From: CAVRTM01 sp963724015
Lineage (GTDB): Bacteria; Actinomycetota; Actinomycetes; Actinomycetales; Dermatophilaceae
Length of the DNA stretch: 64,000 bases
Reading direction: 5' to 3'
NCBI GenBank assembly: GCA_963724015.1
Contig: CAVRTM010000012.1
Location: 310,001-374,000, forward strand
Below, one piece after another: positions 63,888 through 64,000 of the stretch. Under the pieces are notes generated by a model. That model was not told where the DNA came from. It saw only the letters and a list, made by a program, of their open reading frames with translations, and ran no database searches. Position 1 is the stretch's first letter. Each line of letters starts with the position of its first letter. Both the position numbers and the translations under genes were made by a program.

Positions 63888-64000
63888 TCACCGGCTCGGC
63901 GGCTCGTAGAAGTACCAGTACTTGCTGCTGGCGTAGTTGTCGGCGAGGACCACCAGCCCGGTCGAGGGGTCGATGTTCTGCTTGGTCGACGAGGCGTTGT
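63888..64000 (-). CDS. C-terminal end of an unrecognised protein (cut by window edge)
   Basis: A minus-strand frame enters from the right edge and ends with a TGA at 63888-63890. The visible 37 residues include PSTGLVVLADNYASSKYWYFYEPP. Its tail of aromatic residues is not enough to name a family. Its stop lies about 110 bases upstream of the ChaB start on the same strand. Confidence 0.5.
   Translation of the reverse strand, partial: NASSTKQNIDPSTGLVVLADNYASSKYWYFYEPPSR

Overview
The window is high-GC DNA from a motile actinomycete. Evidence includes GTG starts, many leaderless genes (a -10 hexamer 6-8 bases before the start codon), actinobacterial families (DUF1990, LytR_C proteins, the PH-domain protein next to a small membrane protein, DICT) and a flagellar locus that lacks L- and P-ring genes, as expected for a single-membrane cell. 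I cannot name the genus.

Layout. 1-15250 is a mixed housekeeping and accessory stretch: an unrecognised membrane protein, a DUF853/HerA-like ATPase, a VapB-like protein, two LytR_C proteins, a TMEM175 channel, a BtuF-like protein, a degenerate EAL-DICT protein, a sugar porter, a polysaccharide deacetylase, a DUF389 protein, an IS1380-type transposase remnant and a secreted Asp-box (sialidase-like) protein. This part ends at tRNA-Ser(CGA). 15840-25570 holds tadA, upp, an APC permease, the three-gene pnt transhydrogenase operon, def, DUF1990 and a pirin.

25595-58726 is a near-complete flagellar locus, almost all on the minus strand. In transcription order it runs fliA, fliC, fliD, fliS, a FliT-like gene, flgK, flgL, flgB, flgC, fliE, fliF, fliG, fliH, fliI, fliJ, an NlpC/P60-lytic transglycosylase fusion, fliK, flgD, flgE, then (after an inserted plus-strand pair) flbD, motA, motB, fliL, fliM, fliN, fliO, fliP, fliQ, fliR, flhB, flhA, a degenerate FlhF-like gene and a small membrane protein. 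flgN, fliW and csrA run the other way from the fliA end. Six sites of the form CTCA-N16-GCCGATnn (plus one weaker) sit before flbD, fliM, flhA, flgB, flgK and fliC, pointing to one FliA regulon. The fliC leader carries two ANGGA CsrA-type sites, one in a hairpin loop and one on the Shine-Dalgarno, matching the presence of csrA and fliW.

58800-64000 holds csrA, apbE with a small membrane partner, a conserved DNA-binding-like protein with a tandem operator-like repeat, a Ddn-type nitroreductase, a second sugar porter and a ChaB protein.

Caution on sequence quality: between about 16.3 and 56 kb many conserved genes (upp, the permease, pntA genes, fliR, flgE, flgD, fliJ, the NlpC fusion, fliG, fliF, flgB, fliD, fliC and others) are broken by single-base indels, mostly insertions. 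Removing one base restores normal length in most cases, so I treat them as genes with probable sequencing or assembly errors, and give their full extents.
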